This document shows, piece by piece, positions 1 to 8,320 of a stretch of 22,374 nt of DNA. The DNA lies in the NCBI GenBank assembly GCA_036278935.1, contig DASUKA010000017.1, positions 1 through 22,374 on the forward strand, written 5' to 3'. Positions within the stretch are counted from its first letter, which is position 1; every line of letters begins with the position of its first letter. Under the pieces are notes generated by a model. It made no database searches and had not been told where the DNA came from. It saw nothing but the letters and a program-made list of their open reading frames with translations. The DNA is from DASSNR01 sp036278935 (GTDB lineage: Bacteria; Gemmatimonadota; Gemmatimonadetes; Gemmatimonadales; Gemmatimonadaceae). The translations under genes and the position numbers were made by a program.

Positions 1-244
1 GAGGTCGGGTCGAGACCGGAGTCGGGCGTCATCTGGCGCACCATGCGACGCCATCACCAGTGCGCGATAGACGACCGGGCGCCTCTTCGCTCTACCAGCG
101 CGCGAGCGAGGCCAGGCGCAGTGACCGCCGCGAGCGGCGCCGATCGTGCTTGACCGCTACCCGGATGCCACCCATCTTGGGGCAGTCCCCGCGCGGGTTA
201 GCTGTCGCTCGCGGCCCCGCGTTCCACACCCTGCGCGACCCATC
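1..244. other. Upstream region with no supported gene
   Basis: I see no recognisable coding sequence here. Reading frames that run through it on either strand have no family-like motifs and look like shadows of the kinase gene. In related bacteria such kinases are often preceded by an ECF sigma factor gene, but its C-terminus cannot be identified in these bases. A TTGACC hexamer at 150-155 could be a -35 element, but no convincing -10 follows it. Confidence 0.4.
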
Positions 245-2530
245 ATGGACGCGTCCATCGGGAACGCCGGCTCGGCGTCTCCCCTCACTCCGCAGGAGTC
301 CACGGACCGCATCGGCCCGTACCGCGTGCTGCGAGTGCTTGGCGAGGGCGGCATGGGGATCGTCTACGAGGCCGAGCAGACCGCGCCGGTCCATCGGCGC
401 GTGGCGCTCAAGATGCTGCTCGCTGGCCTCGACTCCGGCGATGTGCTCGCGCGATTCGAGGCGGAGCGCCAGGCGCTCGCCGTCATGGACCACCCGAACA
501 TCGCGAAGGTGCTCGACGCGGGCGCCACCCAGGCCGGACTCCCCTACTTCGTGATGGAGCTCGTCAAGGGTGTGGCGCTCGCCGAGTACTGCGACGCGCA
601 CCGGCTCGGCGTGCGCGACCGGGCGACGCTGTTCATCGACATCTGCCGCGCCATCCAGCACGCGCACCAGAAGGGCGTCATCCACCGCGACCTCAAGCCG
701 TCGAACATCCTGGTGACGGAGGACCAGGGCGCCCGGCCAAAGGTGATCGACTTCGGCATCGCCAAGGCGGTCGCGCAGCGGCTCACCGAGCGCACGCTCG
801 TCACGGCGTTCGGCCAGTCGGTCGGCACGCCCGCCTACATGAGTCCCGAGCAGGCCGAAGCGTCGGGGCTCGATGTCGACACGCGGACGGACATCTACAG
901 TCTTGGCGTCATGCTGTACGAGTTGCTCGTCGGGCGGCTGCCCGTGGACCCCGCGGAGATGGGGCTGCCGAACTTCATCGTCTCCTTGACGATGCGGCAG
1001 AGTGACCCGCCGAAGCCAAGCACCCGGCTCACGCAGGTCCAGCAGGCGGCTGCGGTCGCATCACTTCGGGGCACGGACGTGGTTGGGCTGAGACGCCAGC
1101 TCCGCGGTGATCTCGACTGGATCGTCATGAAGGCGATGGAGCCGGAACGGAACCGGCGCTATGAGACGGCGAACGGACTCGCGCAGGATCTGGAGCGCTT
1201 CCTCGCCGACGAGCCGGTGACGGCGCGTCCGCCGAGCGCGCGCTACCGGCTGGGGAAGTTCGCCCGGCGGAATCGGGCTGCCGTGATCGCCGCGGGGCTG
1301 GTGGCGGCGAGCCTCGTTGGCGGTGCATCGCTCGCGGTGGGCGGGATGGTACGGGCGAACCGAGCCGAGGTCGCGGCGCGTCGCGACGCGGCCGCGGCCG
1401 CGCAGATCTCGAACTTCCTCGTCGGGCTCTTCGCCACGTCCAATCCGAACCACAAGGACGCGAGTACGCGCACCGTGCGCGAGGTACTCGACTCCGGGGC
1501 GGCCCGTGTGGCGAGCCTGCGCGGGCAGCCGGCGGTGCAGGTCCGGCTGCTGCGCACCATGGGGCGCGTCTACACGAACCTGGGGCTCTTCGCGCCAGCG
1601 GACACGCTCCTCCGCCAGGCGCTTGCGCTCAGCCGCGCGGCCGTTCCCGTGGACAGCGGGTCGCTCGCCGAGAGCCTGGTCGACATGGGGCGCGTGCTCG
1701 CGCAGGAGGGGAAGCTCGCTCCGGCGGAGTCCACCATCACGGCATCGCTCGCCATCCAGGAGCGCATGCGGCCGCCGAACGACTCGGTGCTCAGCGACGG
1801 GTACTACGAGCTGGGGCGGATCGCGATGATCCGCGACGACCCGAAGCGCCTGCGCGAACTGACAGCGAAGGCGCTGGCGTACGCCGAACGGAGCAGCGCG
1901 GACCCCGCAATCACGCGCCGGCTCAACGTACTCACGCTCATCGCGAACAGCCACGTGATGGAGAACCGGTACGACACGGCCGCGATGCAGTACCGCGCGA
2001 TCCTCGCCGTCGCGGAGCCCGCGTATGGACTCAGGAGCAGTCAGGTGATCGGCGCGATGGTGAACCTGGCGCTCACCGACCGAAACCTCGGCCGCTACGC
2101 CGAGGCGGAGTCGCTGCTCACGCGCGTGGTCCCGCCCGTTCGCGACATCTATGGTCCGAATTCGTCGCGAACATCCACGGTGCTCACGAACCTCGGCCAG
2201 GTGTACGCAGCCGAGCGTCGCTGGGTGCAGGCCGAGGCGACGCTCCGCGAGGCGATCGCGATCGACGAGCGCGTGCTCGATCCTGCATCCCCCGACCTGG
2301 CGTCCGATCTGCGGCCGCTCGCCGACGTGCTCGCCATGTCCGGCCGCCCGCTCGCCGCGGACTCGCTGTACCGGCGGGTGCTCGCCATCCAGAGGCGCGC
2401 GCTCGCGCCCGACTCCCGTGATCTGCGCGAGACCGACTCCGCGTACGCGGTGGTGCTGCGCGCGCTCGGGCGGACGCGGGAGGCGGATGCGCTCACGCGG
2501 ACGATGGGCGCCGGGACCGGCCGTCCGTAA
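245..2530 (+). CDS. Membrane-anchored Ser/Thr protein kinase with C-terminal TPR repeats
   Basis: Hanks-type (PknB-like) kinase, predicted to phosphorylate Ser/Thr on partner proteins, with the catalytic domain in the cytoplasm. Residues are counted from the ATG at 245. A glycine-rich loop GEGGMG lies near 33-38, the catalytic lysine in VALK is K56, the catalytic loop is HRDLKPSN with D149 and N154, the DFG is 169-171, and the activation segment ends at SPE 200-202. All key residues are present, so the kinase should be active. One hydrophobic segment at about 346-368 is followed by roughly eight TPR-like repeats from about 430 to the end, probably a protein-binding surface on the far side of the membrane. 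The frame stays open to a GTG at 146, but the kinase domain starts soon after the ATG at 245, so I chose that. The target protein is unknown. The next gene starts 24 bases downstream. Confidence 0.93.
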   Translation: MDASIGNAGSASPLTPQESTDRIGPYRVLRVLGEGGMGIVYEAEQTAPVHRRVALKMLLAGLDSGDVLARFEAERQALAVMDHPNIAKVLDAGATQAGLPYFVMELVKGVALAEYCDAHRLGVRDRATLFIDICRAIQHAHQKGVIHRDLKPSNILVTEDQGARPKVIDFGIAKAVAQRLTERTLVTAFGQSVGTPAYMSPEQAEASGLDVDTRTDIYSLGVMLYELLVGRLPVDPAEMGLPNFIVSLTMRQSDPPKPSTRLTQVQQAAAVASLRGTDVVGLRRQLRGDLDWIVMKAMEPERNRRYETANGLAQDLERFLADEPVTARPPSARYRLGKFARRNRAAVIAAGLVAASLVGGASLAVGGMVRANRAEVAARRDAAAAAQISNFLVGLFATSNPNHKDASTRTVREVLDSGAARVASLRGQPAVQVRLLRTMGRVYTNLGLFAPADTLLRQALALSRAAVPVDSGSLAESLVDMGRVLAQEGKLAPAESTITASLAIQERMRPPNDSVLSDGYYELGRIAMIRDDPKRLRELTAKALAYAERSSADPAITRRLNVLTLIANSHVMENRYDTAAMQYRAILAVAEPAYGLRSSQVIGAMVNLALTDRNLGRYAEAESLLTRVVPPVRDIYGPNSSRTSTVLTNLGQVYAAERRWVQAEATLREAIAIDERVLDPASPDLASDLRPLADVLAMSGRPLAADSLYRRVLAIQRRALAPDSRDLRETDSAYAVVLRALGRTREADALTRTMGAGTGRP

Positions 2531-2554
2531 CAGCCGCGGCCTGGTGCATCTGGC

Positions 2555-3508
2555 ATGTCACGCCTGGCTCGATTCCTCGGCGTACTCGTACTCGCGTCCT
2601 GGCTCGCGCGGTGCACAACGTCGTCTATGCCGGAGCCCGCATCCCGCGCCGAGCTCCGCGCCTTCCGCACACTGGCCGGTTCCGTTACATCGGCCAGCAC
2701 CAGCACCAGCGGGACGCGCGGCCGGTACACGGAGTACCGGGTTCACCTCACCGGGAGCGCCGGACTCTCGGCCACGGGTCTGTTGCTCCGTCCTGAACGC
2801 GGGACGGGCCCCTGGCCCGCGGTCCTCCTGGACGACGGCCGCGAGCTGAACAGCCGGGCTGTCGACTATCTCCCCCCGGAGTTCGGCAACGTGGTCGTGC
2901 TCGCACTCGACTATCCGCCGCAGTTCCCGCACACACTCACCTTCTCCACGCTGCTTGCGCACTCCAGGCAGCTCCGCGCCGTGGCCCGCCGCGTGCCGGC
3001 ACTCTTCATCCTCGGCGGCGAGTATCTGGCACACCGGCCGGACGTGGACAGCACGCGCGTCGCGATCGCCGCTACCTCCTTCGCCGTGCCCTTCGCGGTG
3101 ATCGCGGCCGCGAGCGACTCCATCTTTCGCAACGTCGCCCTCATCTACGGTGCGGGCGGCCTGGCGCATGTCATAGCGGCGAACCTCTCGCTGCATCCCG
3201 CCTTTCTGCGGTCGATCGTGGCCCGGCTTGCTGTTCAGCCGTTTACGAAGCTCGAGCCGGAGCGATACGTAGGGGGGATCGCCCCGCGTCCGATCGTGAT
3301 GGTCAACGGAGTTGACGATCCGCAGATGCCGCGTGCTGCCGTGGAATCGCTCTACTCGGCCGCGCGACAGCCGAAGGCACTCATCTGGCTCCGCACCGGG
3401 CACCTCATGCCCACCGATACCGCGCTCATCCGGGCGCTTGTGCATACCGCGCTGGCCCGGCTGCCGGTGCTGCGGGCCGGCGATTCCGTGGGCGCTGCCT
3501 CGCGCTGA
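2555..3508 (+). CDS. Alpha/beta-hydrolase-fold lipoprotein
   Basis: A 317-residue protein beginning with a hydrophobic signal peptide ending in LARC, a plausible lipobox with C20 as the lipidated residue, so it is probably anchored to a membrane outside the cytoplasm. The rest looks like an alpha/beta hydrolase (dienelactone-hydrolase or acyl-CoA-thioesterase style). There is a candidate nucleophile S175 in A-T-S-F-A, an acid in NGVDD (D254 or D255) and a histidine in TGHLMP (H283), in the order Ser-Asp-His. The elbow is A-x-S-x-A rather than the common G-x-S-x-G, so activity and substrate are uncertain. The ATG at 2555 lies 24 bases after the kinase stop without a clear Shine-Dalgarno sequence, which suggests co-transcription and perhaps translational coupling. 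The fold assignment is moderately sure; no specific function is claimed. Confidence 0.7.
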   Translation: MSRLARFLGVLVLASWLARCTTSSMPEPASRAELRAFRTLAGSVTSASTSTSGTRGRYTEYRVHLTGSAGLSATGLLLRPERGTGPWPAVLLDDGRELNSRAVDYLPPEFGNVVVLALDYPPQFPHTLTFSTLLAHSRQLRAVARRVPALFILGGEYLAHRPDVDSTRVAIAATSFAVPFAVIAAASDSIFRNVALIYGAGGLAHVIAANLSLHPAFLRSIVARLAVQPFTKLEPERYVGGIAPRPIVMVNGVDDPQMPRAAVESLYSAARQPKALIWLRTGHLMPTDTALIRALVHTALARLPVLRAGDSVGAASR

Positions 3509-3556
3509 AACAGAAGCGGCCTTCCTCACCGTAATCGAAAAAAATTCCGCAGGCGA

Positions 3557-3583
3557 TGTCGAATCGGGGCGCATCCGTTCGTC
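3557..3583 (+). promoter_or_regulatory. Putative ECF42-type sigma factor promoter
   Basis: TGTCGA at 3557-3562 is followed by a 17-base spacer and CGTC at 3580-3583 (then GTAGGG). From memory, this matches the -35/-10 pattern reported for ECF42 sigma factors, which typically control DGPF/YCII-domain genes. A YCII gene remnant starts 52 bases downstream of the -10 element, as expected for such a promoter. The motif is seen in the sequence; the sigma-factor assignment is inferred. It now precedes a dead gene and, 363 bases downstream of the -10, the efflux operon. Confidence 0.5.
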
Positions 3584-3634
3584 GTAGGGGTGAGCGGGAC
3601 ATCCACGCGCCCCCAAACAGCGGAGATGATCGAG

Positions 3635-3748
3635 ATGCAATATCTGGTTTCCGTGATCGACGACGGTACTGCCATGGCCACCGGGACTGAAGAAGCGGCC
3701 ATCGGCATGTTCAACGAAGGGCTTCAGTTCCACCCGCGGCCTGAATGA
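3635..3748 (+). pseudogene. Truncated YCII/DGPF-domain protein (N-terminal remnant)
   Basis: The frame encodes only 37 residues, beginning MQYLVSVIDDGTAMATGTEE and continuing AAIGMFNEGLQ. This resembles the first beta strand and helix of YCII-related (DGPF) proteins, which are usually about 100-130 residues long. After LQ the similarity stops and the frame ends FHPRPE then TGA. No continuation of the family (the expected HWVFAGGL-like strand) is visible in other frames before 3945, so the rest appears deleted rather than frameshifted. GGAG at 3622-3625 is 9 bases before the ATG at 3635; an in-frame ATG at 3626 is too close to it. With the ECF42-like promoter at 3557-3583, the 5' end of the ancestral unit looks preserved. 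Confidence 0.6.
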
Positions 3749-3945
3749 TGCAGCACGCGCGACACCCCTTGGCGGATCTCGCCCGCGATCGTGTGCGCGC
3801 GATCACCAGATGCGACAGATGCTGCCCGCCACGGAACCATTCGACGCCGCCCCCCGTTGGCAGACGTGACCTCTCGTTACGTTGTGCAACGCGCTGTTCG
3901 ACCAGAAGCGCGCCGACCCACCCGCGTATTCATCGAAGCCAGAGA
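3749..3945 (+). other. Leader region of the efflux operon, no gene supported
   Basis: This stretch separates the YCII remnant from the adaptor gene. Open frames cross it, but none shows a recognisable family. A 7-base direct repeat CGCGATC (3784-3790 and 3798-3804) and TTGGCA at 3857-3862 are the only signals I noticed, and the latter has only a poor -10 partner. No TetR- or MarR-type regulator gene is adjacent, although such genes often flank RND operons. Confidence 0.35.
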
Positions 3946-5130
3946 ATGACCCATATGCATTCCCTCCGGTTGCCGCTCGCTATCGTCCTCCTGTCCGCCT
4001 GCGGAAAGAAGGCCCCTCCGCGCATGCCGGTGCCCCAAGTCTCCGTTGTGACTGTCACTCCGCGTCCGGTCGCCGACCAGGTGGAGCTGTCCGGCGAAGT
4101 CCAGGCGTTCCGCACCGTTCAGGTGCGCGCCCAGGTGTCCGGCGTCATTGTCGATCGCCCCTTCCGCGAAGGGTCGCAGGTGCAGCCGGGCACGGTGCTC
4201 TATCGCATCGACTCCACCACCTATTACGCCGACTGGCGGAGCGCTCGCGCGCGTGCCGCCGAGGCGGAGGCGCAGCTCGCCAACGCCGAGACGAACCTGA
4301 ACCGGCTCCGGCCGCTCCTCGCCGACAACGCGGTCGCGCGGCAGGACGTGGACAACGCGCAGTCCGCTGTCACGGAGGCGCGCGCCGCCTCGGAGGCGGC
4401 GAAGGCGGATGTCGACCACGCGCGCAAGCTCCTGGATGAGACGGTGGTGCGCGCGGAGATCGGCGGCCGCGTGGGGCGCGCGATGCTCGACATCGGGACG
4501 CGTGTGACCGGACCATCTGACGTGCTCACGACGATCGACGTGCTGGATCCCGTCTATGTGAGCTTCCGCCCGTCCGCCGAGCAGCAGGCTGCCTGGCGCC
4601 GCCACCCCGACACGCGCCGCGCGATGGCGCCAGGCGGGTCGGCGCGGGTGCAGGTGTCATTCGCGGATGGCTCGACCTTCCCCACAAAAGGACGGATCGG
4701 TTACGTGGATCCCGTGGTCGATCCCGCGACCGGCACGCAGGAGTACCGCGCGCAGTTCGCGAATCCCCAGCACCTTCTGCTTCCCGGGCAGTTCGTGCGC
4801 GTGCAACTGCTCGGCCTGGTGAACGACAGCGCGATCGTCGTCCCGCAGCGCGCGGTGCTGCAGCAGCTGGGGCAGCAGAGCGTGTACGTCGTGGGCGCGG
4901 GCGATACAGTGCGGGCGCGCGAGGTGGCGGCGGCCGGGTGGAGCGGCGGTGGCTGGTTGATCGACAGCGGCCTTGTGGCCGGAGACCGCGTGGTGGTGGA
5001 CGGCGTGCAGAAGATCGGACCGGGGATGGTCGTGCATCCCACGTTGCTCGCCGACAGCGCCGCCTTTGACAGTACTTCAGGCGACCGGGCGAAGCCGGGC
5101 CGCGTGAGCGCCGCGGGTGGCAGCCGATGA
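3946..5130 (+). CDS. RND efflux periplasmic adaptor (AcrA/MexA-like lipoprotein)
   Basis: Membrane fusion protein linking the inner-membrane RND pump to the outer-membrane channel. From the ATG at 3946 the protein has 394 residues, a normal length. The signal peptide ends in LLSAC, giving lipidated C19. A barrel-sandwich (lipoyl) half at about 55-90 contains REGSQVQPG, an alanine-rich coiled-coil hairpin spans about 95-165, and the second lipoyl half at about 166-200 contains VRAEIGGRVG. Beta-barrel and membrane-proximal domains follow, with LLPGQFVRVQL. A second in-frame ATG at 3955 is also possible; longer readings upstream would bury the signal peptide. The stop codon overlaps the pump start (ATGA, 4 bases), so the genes are translationally coupled. 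The substrate cannot be told from the sequence. Confidence 0.93.
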   Translation: MTHMHSLRLPLAIVLLSACGKKAPPRMPVPQVSVVTVTPRPVADQVELSGEVQAFRTVQVRAQVSGVIVDRPFREGSQVQPGTVLYRIDSTTYYADWRSARARAAEAEAQLANAETNLNRLRPLLADNAVARQDVDNAQSAVTEARAASEAAKADVDHARKLLDETVVRAEIGGRVGRAMLDIGTRVTGPSDVLTTIDVLDPVYVSFRPSAEQQAAWRRHPDTRRAMAPGGSARVQVSFADGSTFPTKGRIGYVDPVVDPATGTQEYRAQFANPQHLLLPGQFVRVQLLGLVNDSAIVVPQRAVLQQLGQQSVYVVGAGDTVRAREVAAAGWSGGGWLIDSGLVAGDRVVVDGVQKIGPGMVVHPTLLADSAAFDSTSGDRAKPGRVSAAGGSR

Positions 5131-8100
5131 CCAGTCCCGTTCAAGAGCCGCATCCGAACGCGACGCGCGACTACCTGTTCGTCCGCCGGCCAGTGCTGGC
5201 GATTGTCATCTCCATCGCCATCACGCTCCTCGGCGCGTTCGCGCTCACCACGCTTCCGGTGAACCGCTACCCTGAGATTACCCCGCCGGCCATCCAGGTG
5301 ACGGCGGTCTTTCCCGGTGCGAGCGCGGAGGACGTGGCGAATTCCGTCGCGGCGCCCATCGAACAGCAGCTCAACGCGCTGGATGGGCTGCTGTACTACA
5401 AGTCGTCGAATTCCAGCGACGGCACGATGAATCTGCAAATTTACTTTGACATTTCGCGCGACCAGGACCTGGCCGCGGTGGATGTGCAGAACGCCATCAG
5501 CCTCGCCGAGCCGCAGCTCCCGGCCGCCGTGCGGCAGAACGGGATCACGATCACCAAGGCCAACACCAACATCCTCTTTTTCGGCGCGCTCGAATCCACC
5601 GATCCTCGGTACGATGCGGCGTTCCTCACCAACTACGGGACGCTCTACATCGCGGATGAGTTGAAGCGGCTGCCGGGCGTCGGCAACGCGACGTTCTTCA
5701 GCACGCTCAACTTCTCGATGCTCATCAGCCTCGATCCGGAGAAGATGGCGCAGCTTGGCGTCACGGTGGACGACGTCGCGGCCGCGGTGCAAGAGGAGAA
5801 TGCCACCAAGCCAGCAGGCCGCCTCGGGCGCGAGCCGGCGCTGCCCGGCACGCAGCTCACGCTCACCGTCACCACACGCGGGCGGCTCACCACGCCGGAG
5901 CAGTTCGGCAACATCATCGTGCGCGCGCGGCCCGACGGCTCGATCGTGCGGGTGAAGGACGTGGCCACCGTGGCCCTCGGCGGCCAGGGCTACGACATCT
6001 CCACGCGCATCAACGGCAAACCGACCGCGGTGTTCGCGATCTACAGCCGCCCCGACGCCAACAACCTCGACGTCAAGAACGAAGTCGAGACGCGCATGAA
6101 CGAGCTGGCGAAGTCGTTTCCGCCGGGCGTCAGCTGGTCCACACCGTTCGACACCACACCGTTCATCACGGAGTCGGTGATCGAAGTGGCCAAGACGCTG
6201 TTCGAGGCGCTGCTCCTCGTCACTCTGGTGGTGTTCATCTTCCTGCAGAGCGTGCGGGCGACGCTCATCCCGGTGCTGGCGGTGCCGGTGAGCATCATCG
6301 GGACGTTTCTCGGGTTGAAAGCGCTCGGCTTCTCCGTCAATACGTTAACACTATTCGGGATGGTGCTGGCCATCGGCATTGTCGTGGACGATGCCATCGT
6401 GGTGATCGAGAACGTCGAACGCATCATGGCGCAGGAGCATCTCTCACCGCGCCAGGCGACCAACCGCGCCATGCACCAGATCGCGGGCGCGCTCATCGCG
6501 ATCGTGCTCGTGCTCTGCTCGGTGTTCGTCCCCGTGGCGTTCGTGGGAGGGATTACCGGGAGCATGTACCAGCAGTTCGCCGCGACGATCGTCATCTCGG
6601 TCATTCTTTCCGGTATCGTGGCGCTCACGCTCACGCCGGCGCTCTGTTCGCTCATGCTGCGGCACGCACCGGAGGAGACGGACAACCGCCTCGCGCGCTG
6701 GTTCAACTCCCGGTTTGCGCGCATGACCCGGCGGTATACCGGCGCGGTGGGGGGGATCATCGGCCGGCCGCGCACCTGGTTCGCCGTCTTCGCGGTGATC
6801 CTCGTGCTCATCGTCGTGCTCTTCCGCGCGGTGCCGGGCGGCTTCCTGCCCACCGAGGACAAGGGCGTCTTCGTGGTGAGCGTGCAGCTGCCCGACGCGG
6901 CGTCGCTGCAGCGGACGACGGCGGTGGTGCAGAAGGTGGAGGGGATTCTGCGCGCCGAGCCGGCCACGCAGAGCGTGGTATCGATCGTCGGGCTGGATCT
7001 TCTCACGCAGTCCAACCAGACCAACTCCGCGACGATCTTCGCCTCGCTCAAACCATGGAGTCAACGCAAGGCCAAGAAGGACCAGGTTGACGCGATCATC
7101 GCGCGCGTCAACGGCCAGCTGTTCGGCCTCAAGGATGCGATCGCGTTCGGCTTCAACCTGCCGGAGATCTCGGGGCTCGGCACTACGGCCGGCCTCGAGA
7201 TGAATCTGCAGCAGCGCTCCGGGACCGACATCCGCCAGTTCGCCGCCGCCGTCCAGAGCTTCGTGCAGGACGCCTCCAAACTTCCGTCGCTGCAGAGCGT
7301 GAACGGCGGACTGCGCACCGAGGTGCCGCAGGTCTACGTGAAGGTGGACGAGGAGGCGGCGCGGGCGCGCGGCGTGGGCACGGGCCAGATCTTCTCCACG
7401 CTCCAGACGATGCTCTCGAGATTGTACCTGAACGACTTCAACCTGTTCGGGCGTACGTACCGCGTGCAGCTCCAGGCGCAGGCGCCCTTCCGCCAGAAGC
7501 CGAGTGACATCGGGCGCTTCTACGTGCGCAGCACCAAAGGCGACATGGTGCCGCTCTCGGCGCTGGTGCAGACCTCGATGCGCGGCGCGCCCAGTCTCAT
7601 CACGCGCTTCAACGGCTTTCCGTCGGCGCTCATCACCGGGGTCGCGGCGCCCGGCCACAGCTCGGGTGAGGTGCTCGCCGATGTCGCCAAGCTGGTATCG
7701 ACCAAATACGCGTCGCAGGGAATCGGCTATGCACTGAGCGGCCAGTCGTACCAGGAGCAGGTGTCACAGGGACAGACGGGGATCGTGATCGCGCTCGGTC
7801 TGGTGCTCGTCTTCCTCGTGCTCGCCGCGCAGTACGAGAGCTGGGCCGTGCCGTTCGCGGTGCTCCTCGCGCTGCCGTTCGGCGTGTTGGGCGCGCTCGT
7901 GGCGGTATGGCTGCGCGGGATGCCGAACGACATCTACTTCCAGGTCGGCATCATCGCGGTGATCGGGCTGGCGGCCAAGAACGCGATCCTGATCGTGCAG
8001 TTCGCCACCGAGCTGCGGCGTGAAGGACGCTCCATTCGCGAAGCGGCCATGGAGGCGGCGCGCGAGCGGCTGCGGCCGATCCTCATGACCTCGTTCGCCT

Positions 8101-8318
8101 TCATCCTCGGCGTGGCGCCGTTGTTGACCGCGGGCGGCGCCGGCGCGCTGAGCCGCCATTCGCTCGGCACCAGCGTGGTGTTCGGGATGCTCGGGGCGAC
8201 GTTGATCGGCGTATTCTTCATCCCGCTCTTCTTCTCGGCCATCCGCTCGCTGGCGGAACGGCGCACGAGGCGGAGAGCGAGCGCCGTGCCGGCGCACGCC
8301 ACCGTGGAGGGACGCTGA
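5127..8318 (+). CDS. RND multidrug efflux pump, inner-membrane permease (AcrB/MexB, HAE1 family)
   Basis: Proton-driven transporter of the inner membrane, 1063 residues, the expected size for HAE1 pumps (about 1030-1060). The N-terminus has the typical FVRRPVLAIVISIAI first transmembrane helix and the LPVNRYPEITPP porter-domain motif. The proton relay is intact: adjacent aspartates D421 and D422 in GIVVDDAIVVIENVER (TM4) and lysine K951 in GLAAKNAILIVQFA (TM10). Two large periplasmic loops and the duplicated 6+6 helix layout can be seen. It overlaps the adaptor gene by 4 bases and the channel gene follows after 2 bases. The family suggests export of hydrophobic or amphipathic drugs; the exact substrate is unknown. 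No defects seen. Confidence 0.97.
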   Translation: MTSPVQEPHPNATRDYLFVRRPVLAIVISIAITLLGAFALTTLPVNRYPEITPPAIQVTAVFPGASAEDVANSVAAPIEQQLNALDGLLYYKSSNSSDGTMNLQIYFDISRDQDLAAVDVQNAISLAEPQLPAAVRQNGITITKANTNILFFGALESTDPRYDAAFLTNYGTLYIADELKRLPGVGNATFFSTLNFSMLISLDPEKMAQLGVTVDDVAAAVQEENATKPAGRLGREPALPGTQLTLTVTTRGRLTTPEQFGNIIVRARPDGSIVRVKDVATVALGGQGYDISTRINGKPTAVFAIYSRPDANNLDVKNEVETRMNELAKSFPPGVSWSTPFDTTPFITESVIEVAKTLFEALLLVTLVVFIFLQSVRATLIPVLAVPVSIIGTFLGLKALGFSVNTLTLFGMVLAIGIVVDDAIVVIENVERIMAQEHLSPRQATNRAMHQIAGALIAIVLVLCSVFVPVAFVGGITGSMYQQFAATIVISVILSGIVALTLTPALCSLMLRHAPEETDNRLARWFNSRFARMTRRYTGAVGGIIGRPRTWFAVFAVILVLIVVLFRAVPGGFLPTEDKGVFVVSVQLPDAASLQRTTAVVQKVEGILRAEPATQSVVSIVGLDLLTQSNQTNSATIFASLKPWSQRKAKKDQVDAIIARVNGQLFGLKDAIAFGFNLPEISGLGTTAGLEMNLQQRSGTDIRQFAAAVQSFVQDASKLPSLQSVNGGLRTEVPQVYVKVDEEAARARGVGTGQIFSTLQTMLSRLYLNDFNLFGRTYRVQLQAQAPFRQKPSDIGRFYVRSTKGDMVPLSALVQTSMRGAPSLITRFNGFPSALITGVAAPGHSSGEVLADVAKLVSTKYASQGIGYALSGQSYQEQVSQGQTGIVIALGLVLVFLVLAAQYESWAVPFAVLLALPFGVLGALVAVWLRGMPNDIYFQVGIIAVIGLAAKNAILIVQFATELRREGRSIREAAMEAARERLRPILMTSFAFILGVAPLLTAGGAGALSRHSLGTSVVFGMLGATLIGVFFIPLFFSAIRSLAERRTRRRASAVPAHATVEGR

Positions 8319-8320
8319 CG

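Noticed and set aside
150..178. TTGACC with CATCTT at 17-base spacing as a kinase promoter
   Set aside because: The -10 matches at only three positions, and the pair occurs easily by chance.
3784..3804. Direct repeat CGCGATC (two copies 14 bases apart), with overlapping GATCG/CGATC arms, as a repressor site for the efflux operon
   Set aside because: It is short and of low complexity in this GC-rich context, and no regulator gene is adjacent.
3857..3885. TTGGCA as a -35 element of the efflux operon
   Set aside because: The hexamers at 15-18 base spacing (TACGTT, CGTTGT) are poor -10 matches.
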